A model generated the notes under the pieces. That model was not told where the DNA came from. It made no database searches and saw nothing but the letters and a program-made list of their open reading frames with translations. Both the position numbers and the translations under genes were made by a program. From positions 90,222-154,221 of the forward strand of contig DAIDIG010000005.1 of assembly GCA_027459485.1 (NCBI GenBank): a DNA stretch of 64,000 nt, written 5' to 3'. The first letter of the stretch is position 1. Each line of letters opens with the position of its first letter. The DNA comes from Bdellovibrionales bacterium. Its GTDB lineage: Bacteria; Bdellovibrionota; Bdellovibrionia; Bdellovibrionales; UBA1609. Of the stretch, positions 7,068 to 16,035 are shown in pieces.

Positions 7068-8395
7068 AAACCCTAACAATTCGATTGCGGCGTTACGCGC
7101 GAGGCGCTTCAATTTTTATTCTTTTAATTCTGATTGGTTGTCAAAAATACAGCAGCACGAGTTGCAGTCTCAATTCGTCGTATGCCGCGGGCACGGCGAG
7201 TAGCCTTTCGCAAAACACAAATTACTTGGGCACGATTACCGGAAGCGAAAACAATATCATGTCGGTGGATGTCGGCGCGTGCGGCGGCACTTTGAATATC
7301 CCCTGCGCGAGCGTTACGATTTGCGTGCCCGGCAGCACCACCAACTGCCAAACGATAAATAATCTGTTGGTCGATACCGGCAGCTACGGCCTTCGCATTT
7401 TTTCATCGCTTGTGACAAATATCACTTTGCCCGCCGTCACCGATACTTTAAGCGGCGATGCAATTGGTGAATGTGTCGGCTACCTTGACGGGTCTGGCGA
7501 CTGGGGCTCGGTCAACTATGCTGACGTTTATCTCGGCGGTACGAGTGGGCAAAAAGCCTCCAACATCCCAATTCAACTCATTAACTCGGCTTATTCGGGC
7601 TATAACCCTTCTTCGGATTGCGCGGGCTATCAGGTCAATCTCGATACATCACCAACGTCAACGGGGTTCAATGGCGTCTTGGGCGTTGGTCAATTTACCC
7701 ATGACTGCTCGGGCTGCGATACAAGTTCTAATAATTATCAGTATTACAAATGCACTGGCTCAACTTGCACAACATTCAAGGTCAATCTAGCCGACGAAGT
7801 TCAAAATCCAGTTTCGAACTTCGGCTCAGGCTTTAACAATGGCATTGTCCTTGAACTGCCGGGCGTGCCATCAACCGGCGCCGTCAGCGCTCCTGGTTAT
7901 GCGATTTTTGGCATCAGTTCATTCAGCTCTGACGGTGCATCGGCCGCGAATACTCCCGGCAGCGGGGTCACCGTTTACACCGGCGATACCAACGGTAACA
8001 TTCAAACCACGTTCGACGGCACCGATTATTACACTTCATTTCTCGACAGCGGCTCGAACGGTCTTTACTTTCCGCAACCGTCGTCTTTACCTTCTTGTTC
8101 GAGCTCATTGTCGTCTTTCTTTTGCCCGTGCAGCCTGACCGACTTGACGGCAACTTTCAATAATGCGGCCGGCTCACTCACCGGCACCAACGTTTCATTT
8201 TCAATCGGCAACGCGTCGGTGGACTTCGATCAGAGCAATCCCAATATGGTGTACAGTAGCTTGGGCGGCGGGTTAAGCGGTGAATTTGACTGGGGCTTGC
8301 CGTTTTTCCTGGGCCGCACCGTTTTTATCGGCATTAACGGTAAGGCGGCGACGATCAACACTAAGGTTTACACGGGGCCATTTTTCGCGTTTTAA
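7064..8395 (+). CDS. DUF3443-like secreted/lipoprotein with two D-T/S-G-S motifs
   Basis: The 443-residue exported protein has a hydrophobic signal ending in ILIGC, a plausible lipobox. It is rich in Ser, Gly, Asn and Thr, with many Cys residues after the signal (likely disulfides). The order VTICVPGSTTNCQTINNLLVDTGSYGLR, GVLGVGQF, VQNPVSNFG, GIVLELPGVPSTGA and FLDSGSNGLYFP is that of DUF3443. The repeated DTGS (D104) and DSGS (D328) motifs, each followed by G-L and hydrophobics, mirror the two catalytic loops of pepsin-type aspartic peptidases. The protease idea is inference. AGAGGGA at 7051-7057 precedes the ATG at 7064, which overlaps the upstream stop. Confidence 0.8.
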   Translation: MKTLTIRLRRYARGASIFILLILIGCQKYSSTSCSLNSSYAAGTASSLSQNTNYLGTITGSENNIMSVDVGACGGTLNIPCASVTICVPGSTTNCQTINNLLVDTGSYGLRIFSSLVTNITLPAVTDTLSGDAIGECVGYLDGSGDWGSVNYADVYLGGTSGQKASNIPIQLINSAYSGYNPSSDCAGYQVNLDTSPTSTGFNGVLGVGQFTHDCSGCDTSSNNYQYYKCTGSTCTTFKVNLADEVQNPVSNFGSGFNNGIVLELPGVPSTGAVSAPGYAIFGISSFSSDGASAANTPGSGVTVYTGDTNGNIQTTFDGTDYYTSFLDSGSNGLYFPQPSSLPSCSSSLSSFFCPCSLTDLTATFNNAAGSLTGTNVSFSIGNASVDFDQSNPNMVYSSLGGGLSGEFDWGLPFFLGRTVFIGINGKAATINTKVYTGPFFAF

Positions 8396-8435
8396 TTTGG
8401 GCCCCCGCACTCCACCAGCACCCTGATAATCTACG

Positions 8436-8472
8436 AAACCCGACTGGTCGTCCCAACCGGGTTTTTTATTTT
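8436..8472 (+). terminator. Rho-independent terminator after the DUF pair
   Basis: AAACCCG (8436-8442) pairs with CGGGTTT (8458-8464) with further GG/CC pairing inside, followed by a T-rich run to 8472. It lies 41 bases after the DUF3443-like stop. Confidence 0.8.
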
Positions 8473-8613
8473 GCAACTCGCGTTCCGAAACCGATCGCGA
8501 AAGAAATCGCTGCTTGCAAAAAATCTAGTCCGAATAGACCCGCGGTACCGGCCAACTTCACCATTGTCCAGTCGAATGCCGGCCGTTCAGAACCGATAAG
8601 TTTCTGAAGGAGC

Positions 8614-8664
8614 ATGCCAATGACGCGCCACCGTTACCCAAAGCCGTCTGGCACCTTTTTATGA
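8614..8664 (+). CDS. Possible 14-16 codon leader peptide coupled to the diguanylate cyclase
   Basis: A strong ribosome-binding site, GAAGGAG (8606-8612), is followed by in-frame ATGs at 8614 and 8620 (seven-base spacing to the latter). The frame runs to a TGA at 8662-8664 that overlaps the ATG of the diguanylate cyclase at 8661. The cyclase start has no Shine-Dalgarno sequence of its own, so reinitiation from this short frame is plausible. The peptide would be basic and Pro-rich. The evidence is positional only. Confidence 0.4.
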   Translation: MPMTRHRYPKPSGTFL

Positions 8665-9782
8665 AACAGTGGATTCGAAAGCTCGTCGAGCAATTTGATG
8701 CGGGAGTGAACAGCGGCGCAAAAGGCGCAAAGTCCGCTGTCGGCGCGACCGACATTTCAGAAGATCGCGCGACACTCCTCTACCTGATCGACGTCTACAA
8801 TAAAAATTTAATCGAAACTGATAAACACCCGGCGCGCAAAGTGCGCGAAATTTTCGACGAATTTATCAAGGCCCTTCTCGTCACCGAAGGGGCCGGCGCC
8901 GACGAATCGACGAAAGAAAAAGTGCTGTTTCGTTTGAGACAGTTTTTCGCCGTCCATCGACTCGATGAATATTCGTATATTCAAAACGCCAATGAAGACT
9001 TTAAAGGCATCATTTGGGATTTCGCCGATCAACTGGGCGAAGCGATTCGACTTGAAAAGCTCGACGACAAAAACATCAGTGAAAGCCTTGGCCTCTTGCG
9101 GGAAGCCGTCGAAGCCAACTCGATCGAGGACTTGCGTGTTCGTTCGCGCGAATTTATCGATTTTTACGTCGAGCAACAAACGCGGCGGGATGAGCGGCGC
9201 GAGAAAAGCTTGTCGCTTCTTAAAACAAATCTTGATTCCGTTCGAAAAAAGCTTTCAGATGCCAATCAAAAAATGCACGTCGACCATTTGACACAAGCAT
9301 TTAACCGAATGGCCTTCGACGAAGAATGCCGGCGACTCTATGGCTTGCACCAGAAACAGCAGACTCCCGCATGCCTCATCATGTTTGATCTCGATCATTT
9401 TAAACGCGTCAACGACACCTTTGGGCACGACGTCGGAGATATCGTATTAAAAGAGTGTGTGAAAACAATGAAGCAGGCGTTCAATGAACCCGGCGATCAT
9501 ATTTCGCGAACAGGTGGCGAAGAATTTGCCATATTGTTGCCCGGTTGCAACGCCGAACGCGCTATCGTGCGCGCCGAAGCCGCACTCGAGCAAATTCGCG
9601 CGAACGTCGTCATTCACGGCAGCTTTCAAGTGAAGTTCACGATCTCAATGGGTATTGCGGAGCTCGGCAAAGAACCGCTCGAAATGTGGGTCAAACGCGC
9701 CGACAGCGCCCTCTATGAATCGAAAAATTCGGGCCGCAACCGGTACACCGTCGCTCCCCCGCCGCATTTGTTCGCGGCATAG
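8661..9782 (+). CDS. Diguanylate cyclase (GGDEF domain) with uncharacterised helical N-terminus
   Basis: Makes cyclic di-GMP from two GTP. The C-terminal GGDEF domain (about 205-365) contains DHLTQAFNR, FDLDHFKRVNDTFGHDVGD and the intact signature GGEEF (285-289), so catalysis is expected. The RxxD inhibitory site should lie at 276-279; it reads EPGD, so classical product inhibition is probably lost. Residues 1-200 are predominantly helical, cytoplasmic and not recognised, ending in a likely coiled coil (about 180-205) that could drive dimerisation. No membrane segment. It is convergent with serA (11 bases apart). Confidence 0.92.
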   Translation: MKQWIRKLVEQFDAGVNSGAKGAKSAVGATDISEDRATLLYLIDVYNKNLIETDKHPARKVREIFDEFIKALLVTEGAGADESTKEKVLFRLRQFFAVHRLDEYSYIQNANEDFKGIIWDFADQLGEAIRLEKLDDKNISESLGLLREAVEANSIEDLRVRSREFIDFYVEQQTRRDERREKSLSLLKTNLDSVRKKLSDANQKMHVDHLTQAFNRMAFDEECRRLYGLHQKQQTPACLIMFDLDHFKRVNDTFGHDVGDIVLKECVKTMKQAFNEPGDHISRTGGEEFAILLPGCNAERAIVRAEAALEQIRANVVIHGSFQVKFTISMGIAELGKEPLEMWVKRADSALYESKNSGRNRYTVAPPPHLFAA

Positions 9783-9793
9783 AGTCACAAACG

Positions 9794-11017
9794 TCAATGC
9801 ACATACGTGCGGATTGAAGTCTTCAGCGCGCGAATTTTGTCGGCAACGGCGGTTAGCGCCGATTTATCAGAAAGGCCGAGATCCATGATCAAATAGCCAA
9901 TCGCGGGGTCGGTCGACAAATGTTGAGCGACAATGTTCGCGCCGTGCTCCGATACGATGCTGTTGATGGCGCCCAAAACCCCCGGCACGTTTCGATGAAT
10001 ATTTACCACGCGCGGATACTCCCGCGGCTCCGCCACATCGATGCGCGGAAAATTCACTGCGCCGGTTGTCGCTCCGGTTTTAAAATATCGCTCAATACTC
10101 TCCGACACTTCTTGCCCGATCGCCTCTTGCGCTTCTTCGGTGCTGCCGCCGATGTGAGGTGTGAGAATCACATTCTCCAGCTCTTGCACTTCAGACGTGA
10201 ACCGACCGTCGTTCGACGCCGGCTCGACGGGGAAGACATCCAGCGCCGCTCCCGCAACATGGTGCGATTTCAAAACCGCGGCCAGCGCCGGGATGTCTAC
10301 GACAAGTCCGCGGCTGGCATTTAACAAGTAGGCGCCCTTTTTTATCGCGCGAAGTTCCGGCTCTCCAATCATGTTGCGCGTGAGTTGCGTGTCGGGCACG
10401 TGGAGTGTCACGAAATCCGCCCGCCCCAATAACTCGTGGAGTGTGTCGCACGGCCGCGCATTCCCGATCGGGAGTTTTTTCACAATATCATAGTAGATAA
10501 CTTGAAGGCCAAAGGCTTCGGCGAGCACACTCACTTGCGTGCCGATGTGGCCGTACCCGACGATGCCCAGAGTTTTGCCGCGAATTTCATTGGCGCCGGT
10601 CGCCGATTTTTGCCACACGCCCTTATGCATTTGCATCGTGCGATCGGCGAGCCGACGTGACAAAGCCACCATTTCGGCCATGACAAGCTCAGCTACGCTG
10701 CGCGTGTTGCTGTAAGGAGCGTTAAAGACTGGAACACCCATTTTATTGGCCTGCTCAAGGGCTACTTGGTCGGTGCCGATGCAAAAGCAGCCAATAATTT
10801 CAAGGTCGGGTAATTTTTCAAGAACGTCGCTCGTTATTTTTGTCTTCGAGCGAATGCCGATGCCGTGAAATCCTTTCGCTCTCGAAGCGAGCGCCTCTCC
10901 CTCAAACCCACCTTTTTCTGTTTCTACTATGAAACCGGCGGCTTCTAGACGTGTTTTGGCGCCGGGGTGAATTCCTTCTAACAGCAAAATCCGTTTGTTT
11001 GCGTTTATTTTCGCCAT
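9794..11017 (-). CDS. serA: D-3-phosphoglycerate dehydrogenase
   Basis: First step of serine synthesis: 3-phosphoglycerate to 3-phosphohydroxypyruvate with NAD. The 407-residue product matches the E. coli-type short form. It has a substrate-binding N-terminus (IRSKTKITSDVLEKLPDLEIIGCFCIGTDQV), the NAD-binding Rossmann motif GIVGYGHIGTQV, the catalytic Arg region NASRGLVVDIPAL, the Glu/His-containing DVFPVEPASNDGRF and LTPHIGGSTEEAQ, and a C-terminal ACT domain (HRNVPGVLGAINSIVSEHGANI). The ACT domain implies feedback inhibition by serine. It is divergent from the regulator at 11034, with only 16 bases between start codons, so each promoter must lie inside the other coding region. Confidence 0.97.
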   Translation of the reverse strand: MAKINANKRILLLEGIHPGAKTRLEAAGFIVETEKGGFEGEALASRAKGFHGIGIRSKTKITSDVLEKLPDLEIIGCFCIGTDQVALEQANKMGVPVFNAPYSNTRSVAELVMAEMVALSRRLADRTMQMHKGVWQKSATGANEIRGKTLGIVGYGHIGTQVSVLAEAFGLQVIYYDIVKKLPIGNARPCDTLHELLGRADFVTLHVPDTQLTRNMIGEPELRAIKKGAYLLNASRGLVVDIPALAAVLKSHHVAGAALDVFPVEPASNDGRFTSEVQELENVILTPHIGGSTEEAQEAIGQEVSESIERYFKTGATTGAVNFPRIDVAEPREYPRVVNIHRNVPGVLGAINSIVSEHGANIVAQHLSTDPAIGYLIMDLGLSDKSALTAVADKIRALKTSIRTYVH

Positions 11018-11033
11018 AGTTTAAAAACATAAC

Positions 11034-12374
11034 ATGAAAACTCTTACACTGTTAGCTGTTGATGACGATGATTTGATTTTGCAAACGCTCAGAATCGGCT
11101 TGCCCCAGCATTGGCGGCTTGCGGCGTTCAATAATATCGCGTCCGTCCCACCAAACGGCGAGTATTCGGCGGCTATGGTCGACATGCATTTGTCTGGCAA
11201 TACGTCTCGCGCCGAAGGTTTAGAGGTCATTCGTACACTCAAAGAACGCATGCCCTACCTCGAAATCATCGCCATGTCGGGCGACCTCGATCGCGATCTC
11301 ATGGAGAAATGCATCCGCGCCGGAGCCTCAAGATACGTAGCCAAACCTCTCAACATGGATGAAGTTCTTCTCATTCTCGACAAAATCGAGGCTCTACTTC
11401 TTATGCAGGTCGCCTCATTTCACCACCCCGACAAGAAGGCGGTGTGGATCGGCAATTCGCTGCAATCGCAAGAAGTGAAGCGGCAAGTGGCATTTCTGCG
11501 CGGAGAACCTGGCCCTATTTTGCTCGAAGGCGAATCGGGCACGGGTAAAGAGGTTGTCGCGCAGTTGATTCACGAGCAAGAATCTGGCCGTCCATTTATC
11601 GCGGTCAACGTCGCCGCTATCCCTGAAAATTTATTCGAGTCTGAATTGTTCGGTCACGTACGCGGAGCATTCACGGGCGCCGACCAGAATAAAATTGGTC
11701 TTGCCGAAGCCGCGCACGGCGGCGATCTATTTCTCGATGAAATTGAAGGTCTGTCGTTACCGCTGCAAGTTAAACTTCTGCGCTTTCTCGAATCGGGCGA
11801 AGTCCGGCGCGTCGGCTCAAAGGACGTCATTCGCTCCACCACCCGCGTGATCGTCGCCTCGAATCGCAATCTCGAAAAGATGGTCGAAGAAAAAAAATTT
11901 CGTGAAGACCTTTTGTGGCGCCTCAGCAGTAAAAAAATTGTCATGCCTCCTCTGCGCGATCGAAAAGACGATATCGTCGACCTCGCCACTTGGTTTTTAT
12001 CACTCGAACGTTATCACAAAAAAGAGCTCACATCAGAAGCGATCGAAGCCATGAAGCAATACAACTGGCCGGGCAACGTGCGCGAACTGAGGCGGGTCTG
12101 CGAACAACTGGCCCTAATCTCACCACTACCGGTCATTCGTCGCGAAGACGTTCTAAGAATCATTCAACCGCGATTTGAGGCCGATTCCGGTGTGACGCTC
12201 GACTTTTCGATGGGGCTTGATAAAATGATACAAAACTTTGAACAGGCGGCGATCGCCCAGGCTTTGAAGAAATTCGGCGATATCGAAGAGGTTTCGCGAC
12301 AGCTCGGTATTTCGCGGTCGAGCCTGTACAAGCGCATCAAAGATTTTAACATCGATTGGAAGTCGAATTCGTGA
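11034..12374 (+). CDS. Sigma-54-dependent response regulator (NtrC family)
   Basis: Transcription activator of RNA polymerase-sigma54. The receiver domain (1-120) has DDDD at 10-13, phospho-acceptor D50 (MVDMHLSG), Ser in AMSGD and Lys in VAKPLN. The AAA+ domain (about 135-370) has Walker A GESGTGKE, the sigma-54 contact loop GAFTGA, Walker B GGDLFLDEIE and R-finger region LRDRKDD. The C-terminal Fis-type helix-turn-helix includes EEVSRQLGISRSSLYKRIK. All functional motifs are intact. Its stop overlaps the GTG of the CdsA-like gene. No cognate histidine kinase is adjacent. Confidence 0.93.
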   Translation: MKTLTLLAVDDDDLILQTLRIGLPQHWRLAAFNNIASVPPNGEYSAAMVDMHLSGNTSRAEGLEVIRTLKERMPYLEIIAMSGDLDRDLMEKCIRAGASRYVAKPLNMDEVLLILDKIEALLLMQVASFHHPDKKAVWIGNSLQSQEVKRQVAFLRGEPGPILLEGESGTGKEVVAQLIHEQESGRPFIAVNVAAIPENLFESELFGHVRGAFTGADQNKIGLAEAAHGGDLFLDEIEGLSLPLQVKLLRFLESGEVRRVGSKDVIRSTTRVIVASNRNLEKMVEEKKFREDLLWRLSSKKIVMPPLRDRKDDIVDLATWFLSLERYHKKELTSEAIEAMKQYNWPGNVRELRRVCEQLALISPLPVIRREDVLRIIQPRFEADSGVTLDFSMGLDKMIQNFEQAAIAQALKKFGDIEEVSRQLGISRSSLYKRIKDFNIDWKSNS

Positions 12375-13300
12375 ATGATATAGCTCTGTGGCACAACCCG
12401 ACGTATGTGAGCACGGTCACAAGCGTTGTCACCTTTTTTGTTATCGTCGGCGCCGTCGTTTACTATTTGCAACAGCGCAACCCTAAATGGATCGGCGTTT
12501 GGGCATCGATTAAAAGTTGGGTGATCACCTCACCAGTCATTTTTTTCTTTGCGGCATTACCGGCGCCCTGGCCGCTTGTCTTTGTCGTGCTTGTCGCCAT
12601 TTCGGGCGCGAAGACATTTTATCAAATGACGGGGATGTATCACCGCACGATGTTTGTATGGATCACATATGTTTTTCTCATTCTGCAGGGGTATTTAGTT
12701 TTTCGCGGCCACTCCGGCCTATACAATCTCATGCCGATGTTATTTTTCTTCGGCATTGTTCTGATCCCGATTTTACGAAATTCGGTTACGCACATGATTC
12801 AGTACATCGCGCTCGCACTCATGAATTTCATGTTGCTCGGCTGGGGCTTTCTTCATCTTGCACGTATACTCCTTTGGGCGGGCGGGCCGCTCATCGTTCT
12901 GCATTTGGCTATACTTTTTGAATTTTGCGAAAGCTGCAATTACGCGATCACACGTGCCATCGGTAAACACAAACCGCTGCAGGCGATTACGACACGATTT
13001 TCGGTTGAAGGCTTTCTCTTGTCGCTTGCACTGACGGTTCTTCTCGCATGGGGTCTTCGTTTCATGTTGCCCCATCATACGCAGCCATACTGGCTTCTCA
13101 GCGGGCTTAGTGTTGCAATATTCGGGCGAATCGGCGGGTTGTTATTGACCGTCATTCGGCGCGACCTCGGTATTAAAGAGTCGGGCATTTTTATTATCGG
13201 CCGCGACGACATCCTCTCGCGACTCGACAAAGCCATGTTCGCCGCGCCGGTCTTTTACTTCGGCTACTGGCTCATGAGCACGGTCTGGTTAGTAAAATGA
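12371..13300 (+). CDS. CdsA-like phosphatidate cytidylyltransferase family membrane protein
   Basis: Integral membrane protein of 309 residues with about eight hydrophobic segments. The C-terminus has KESGIFIIGRDDILSRLDKAMFAAPVFYF. This resembles the CDP-diglyceride synthetase signature (K-D/E-x-G ... G-x-x-D-R-x-D-S) that carries the Mg-binding Asp residues. Predicted role: CTP plus phosphatidate to CDP-diacylglycerol for phospholipid synthesis. The match is divergent (GRDDILSRLD instead of HGGxLDRxDS), so the substrate could be a related CDP-alcohol precursor. GTG 12371 is chosen because it overlaps the preceding TGA (GTGA). The acyltransferase at 13464, which would make phosphatidate, follows and supports the assignment. 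Confidence 0.75.
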   Translation: MNDIALWHNPTYVSTVTSVVTFFVIVGAVVYYLQQRNPKWIGVWASIKSWVITSPVIFFFAALPAPWPLVFVVLVAISGAKTFYQMTGMYHRTMFVWITYVFLILQGYLVFRGHSGLYNLMPMLFFFGIVLIPILRNSVTHMIQYIALALMNFMLLGWGFLHLARILLWAGGPLIVLHLAILFEFCESCNYAITRAIGKHKPLQAITTRFSVEGFLLSLALTVLLAWGLRFMLPHHTQPYWLLSGLSVAIFGRIGGLLLTVIRRDLGIKESGIFIIGRDDILSRLDKAMFAAPVFYFGYWLMSTVWLVK

Positions 13301-13338
13301 TCGCGTTTGGTTGGTGCGATGGTTATAAAATTACCTTT

Positions 13339-13458
13339 AAGCTCCTCAAAAAGACTCATGTACAAGGCGCGAGGAGCGAGCGCGGAGGCGTATGTACCCA
13401 TACGTGGCACAAGCGCAGCGACGAAGCAACGCAGTAGATGGGTCTTTTTCAGGAGCTT
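13339..13458. repeat. Long imperfect palindromic repeat, copy 2
   Basis: The outer arms are AAGCTCCTcAAAAAGAC at the left and GTCTTTTTCAGGAGCTT at the right, inverted complements with one mismatch. The arm sequences differ from copy 1 but pairing is kept. The central hairpin is GCGTATG / CATACG. The interior shares GCGAGGAGCGAGCG, GCAACG and GTAGATGG with copy 1. The right arm contributes AGGAG at 13451-13455, the apparent ribosome-binding site of the next gene. Confidence 0.8.
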
Positions 13459-13463
13459 GCCGG

Positions 13464-14213
13464 GTGAAAAATTGGAGTTATGAGAACGAGCAATGGACCC
13501 AACTCCCCGGTCACCTCAAACACCTCCCCTTATTCACGCGACAAATCGATTTGATGAGCTGGTTTTTTCGCGCGCTATGGGGGTTATTTCTTAAAATCGC
13601 ATTTCGTTTTTACATCTTTCTTCGCGTTCGCGGCAGCTGGGCTGACATCCACAAAAAGTATCCACGCCTACTCATCGTCTCCAACCATGCCAGCCACCTT
13701 GACGCCGTTTCCATTACCGCCTCTGTGCCGTTTTGGTACTGGACGGATCTCTTCATCTCAGCGGCGAAAGACTATTGGTTCAAAAACCCAATCTTTACGT
13801 TTTTTTCAAAACATTGCCTGGGCGCGATTCCGATCGATCGCAAAGACAAAAGGGGCGAAGCTATTAAGCTTTGCACGACGCTCCTCACGCGCCTCGAACG
13901 AATCTGGCTGATTATATTCCCAGAAGGCACGCGCTCACCCGACGGTTACGTGCAGGAGTTCAAGCGCGGAGTCACCATTTTTTCAGAACGCACGAATACA
14001 CCCATATTACTTCTTTATATCGAGGGGAATCGTGAGCTCTTCCCCAAGGGAGCGCCGTTGCCAAAACCCGGTTTTTTGACTATTCATCTAGGGCCGGTTT
14101 TGATGCCGGATGAAGCCCAAAACATCAATGAACGTTATCGGGACTGGGTGACGACAATTAACCCGAACGCGTACGCGCCCGCCGAAATTGGCGCGACGGA
14201 AGTTAAACCATAA
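13464..14213 (+). CDS. 1-acyl-sn-glycerol-3-phosphate acyltransferase family protein (PlsC-like)
   Basis: Transfers an acyl chain to lysophosphatidate or a related acceptor at the inner membrane. The 249-residue product has the acyltransferase motifs NHASHLD (H75 to D80, HX4D), GAIPIDRKDKRG, and FPEGTRS (152-158), with a membrane-associated segment at about 32-55. GTG 13464 is chosen because AGGAG lies eight bases upstream; that site belongs to the right arm of repeat copy 2. ATG 13554 is an alternative but would shorten the N-terminus. Together with the CdsA-like gene it forms a short phospholipid segment. Acceptor specificity cannot be read from sequence. Confidence 0.88.
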   Translation: MKNWSYENEQWTQLPGHLKHLPLFTRQIDLMSWFFRALWGLFLKIAFRFYIFLRVRGSWADIHKKYPRLLIVSNHASHLDAVSITASVPFWYWTDLFISAAKDYWFKNPIFTFFSKHCLGAIPIDRKDKRGEAIKLCTTLLTRLERIWLIIFPEGTRSPDGYVQEFKRGVTIFSERTNTPILLLYIEGNRELFPKGAPLPKPGFLTIHLGPVLMPDEAQNINERYRDWVTTINPNAYAPAEIGATEVKP

Positions 14214-14214
14214 T

Positions 14215-16035
14215 ATGGCCTTCGATCTTTCGATACTAATCGCGACCGTCAACGGGAGCGGTAGCCAATCCGCCAATTTAGTCCTGGCAAAGAGCCTTTT
14301 TCGCCAAGGCACGCCGGTTGCGACCAAAAATATATTTCCATCGAATATAGCCGGTTTGCCGACGTGGTTTTCATTACGTCTCAATGAACGCGGATATTCG
14401 GCCTGGCGCCTGAAGCATGACGTGGTCGTTGCGAGAAACGCTCAAACTTTTGCTGACGATCTGCAGGTGCTCGCGGATGGCGGTCTTTTTATTTACGATC
14501 GCGACTTGAAGATATCGGCCGACGCTCTGGCGCGACTCGATGAAATCGCCAGTCAGAAACGTGCGTCGTTGGGCGCGATTTCGTTTCGCGAGTGGGTGGA
14601 TAAAGCGACGACGTCCGTTCCGCTGCGCAAAGTTCTCGGTAATATGATCTATGTCGGCGTGCTCGCGGAGCTACTAAAAATCGAGGACGCCACGGTAACT
14701 AAGGCCGTTCACGATCAATTCGAAGGCAAAGCTTCGGTTGTCGACACGAATTGCAAAGCCATCGCTCTCGGCCGAGAGGCTGGTCGCGCTGCTTTCGCAA
14801 ATGTCGACAAACGCTGGGGCCGACTGAGCGTCCCCGTCTCGAAAACCGCTCGCGATATGATTTTTGTCGACGGCAACTCGGCTGCGGCCATGGGTGCCGT
14901 TGTCGGCGGATGCACGGTTCTTTCTTGGTACCCGATCACCCCTGCGACATCTCTTGCCGAAACGTTTACTGAGCTATCGAAAATGGCGGCCTCCGTACAA
15001 ACCGAAGACGAGCTGAGCGCAATTTGTATGGCGGTCGGTGCCGGCTGGGCGGGCGCGCGCGCTATGACAGCGACGAGCGGCCCCGGGTTATCACTGATGG
15101 CCGAAGCGGCGGGCTTGAGCTATTTTGCCGAAGTGCCCGCCGTGATTTGGGACGTCCAACGTGCCGGCCCGTCGACAGGGCTGCCGACGCGAACGTCGCA
15201 GGGGGATGTGCTCACCGCCTCGACGTTCTCTCATGGTGACACGGAGCCCGTGGTGCTTATACCAGCCACTCCCCACGAATGTTTTGAATTTGCCGAACTG
15301 GCATTCGACTTGGCCGAAATTCTTCAAACGCTTGTTATTGTCTTAAGCGATCTCGACCTCGGCATGAATTATTTCATAGACCGCGAATTCAAATTGCCGA
15401 CAAAATCATATCGTCGCGGTAAGATCCTGACCAAAGCCGATCTCGATCGAGGCGTGGAATTCGCGCGCTACCGAGACGTGGATAACGACGGCATCGCCTA
15501 CCGCACATTGCCCGGCACGCCGGACCCCCGCGCGGCTTATTTCACTCGCGGCTCGGGGCACAATGAGAGCGCAAAATATTCGGAGCGCGGCGAAGACTAT
15601 AAGAACTTGCTCGACCGGTTGAAAAGAAAAATCGAAATGAATTTAAATCTTTTACCGGCACCTGAAATTACCAGCTCGAACGGAACTGGCGCAAACAAAA
15701 GTGAGCGAGCCGACATCGGCCTGATTTCGTACGGCAGTTCGTCGCAAGCGATTGATGAAATTCGCGATGAACTCGAAGCCGACGGCCTCACCACGCGAGG
15801 CTTGCGGATTCGCTCATTGCCTCTCGCACCGGAAATCGGCCCATTTCTCGCGAGTTGCTCGAAAATTGTGATCGTGGAGCAAAACCGAGACGGCCAAATG
15901 CGCCGCCTACTCACGCAAAAATTCCCCGAGCATGCGGCGCAGTTTTCAAGCGCTTTGCAGTACGACGGCATGCCGATTACAACGGAAATCATTTTGCCGC
16001 AAATTCTGCGAGCCCACGCGGAGGCGCAGGCATGA
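14215..16035 (+). CDS. korA: 2-oxoacid:ferredoxin oxidoreductase, fused gamma-alpha subunit
   Basis: With the next gene it forms a two-subunit, CoA-dependent 2-oxoacid oxidoreductase that oxidises 2-oxoglutarate (or a similar acid) and reduces ferredoxin or flavodoxin. Residues 1-190 are the gamma domain (starting FDLSILIATVNGSGSQSANLV). Residues 215-600 are the alpha (Pyr-binding) domain, with VDGNSAAAMGAVVGGCTVLSWYPITPATSLAE, GPGLSLMAEAAGL and VPAVIWDVQRAGPSTGLPT. No iron-sulfur Cys motif is present, as expected. ATG 14215 follows the upstream stop by one base; the stop overlaps korB in ATGA. 2-Oxoglutarate specificity is inferred from the fused gamma-alpha architecture. Confidence 0.9.
   Translation: MAFDLSILIATVNGSGSQSANLVLAKSLFRQGTPVATKNIFPSNIAGLPTWFSLRLNERGYSAWRLKHDVVVARNAQTFADDLQVLADGGLFIYDRDLKISADALARLDEIASQKRASLGAISFREWVDKATTSVPLRKVLGNMIYVGVLAELLKIEDATVTKAVHDQFEGKASVVDTNCKAIALGREAGRAAFANVDKRWGRLSVPVSKTARDMIFVDGNSAAAMGAVVGGCTVLSWYPITPATSLAETFTELSKMAASVQTEDELSAICMAVGAGWAGARAMTATSGPGLSLMAEAAGLSYFAEVPAVIWDVQRAGPSTGLPTRTSQGDVLTASTFSHGDTEPVVLIPATPHECFEFAELAFDLAEILQTLVIVLSDLDLGMNYFIDREFKLPTKSYRRGKILTKADLDRGVEFARYRDVDNDGIAYRTLPGTPDPRAAYFTRGSGHNESAKYSERGEDYKNLLDRLKRKIEMNLNLLPAPEITSSNGTGANKSERADIGLISYGSSSQAIDEIRDELEADGLTTRGLRIRSLPLAPEIGPFLASCSKIVIVEQNRDGQMRRLLTQKFPEHAAQFSSALQYDGMPITTEIILPQILRAHAEAQA

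Noticed and set aside
8473..8613. Possible c-di-GMP riboswitch upstream of the diguanylate cyclase
   Set aside because: I could not find the conserved GEMM core bases; only a ribosome-binding site with a short frame is visible.
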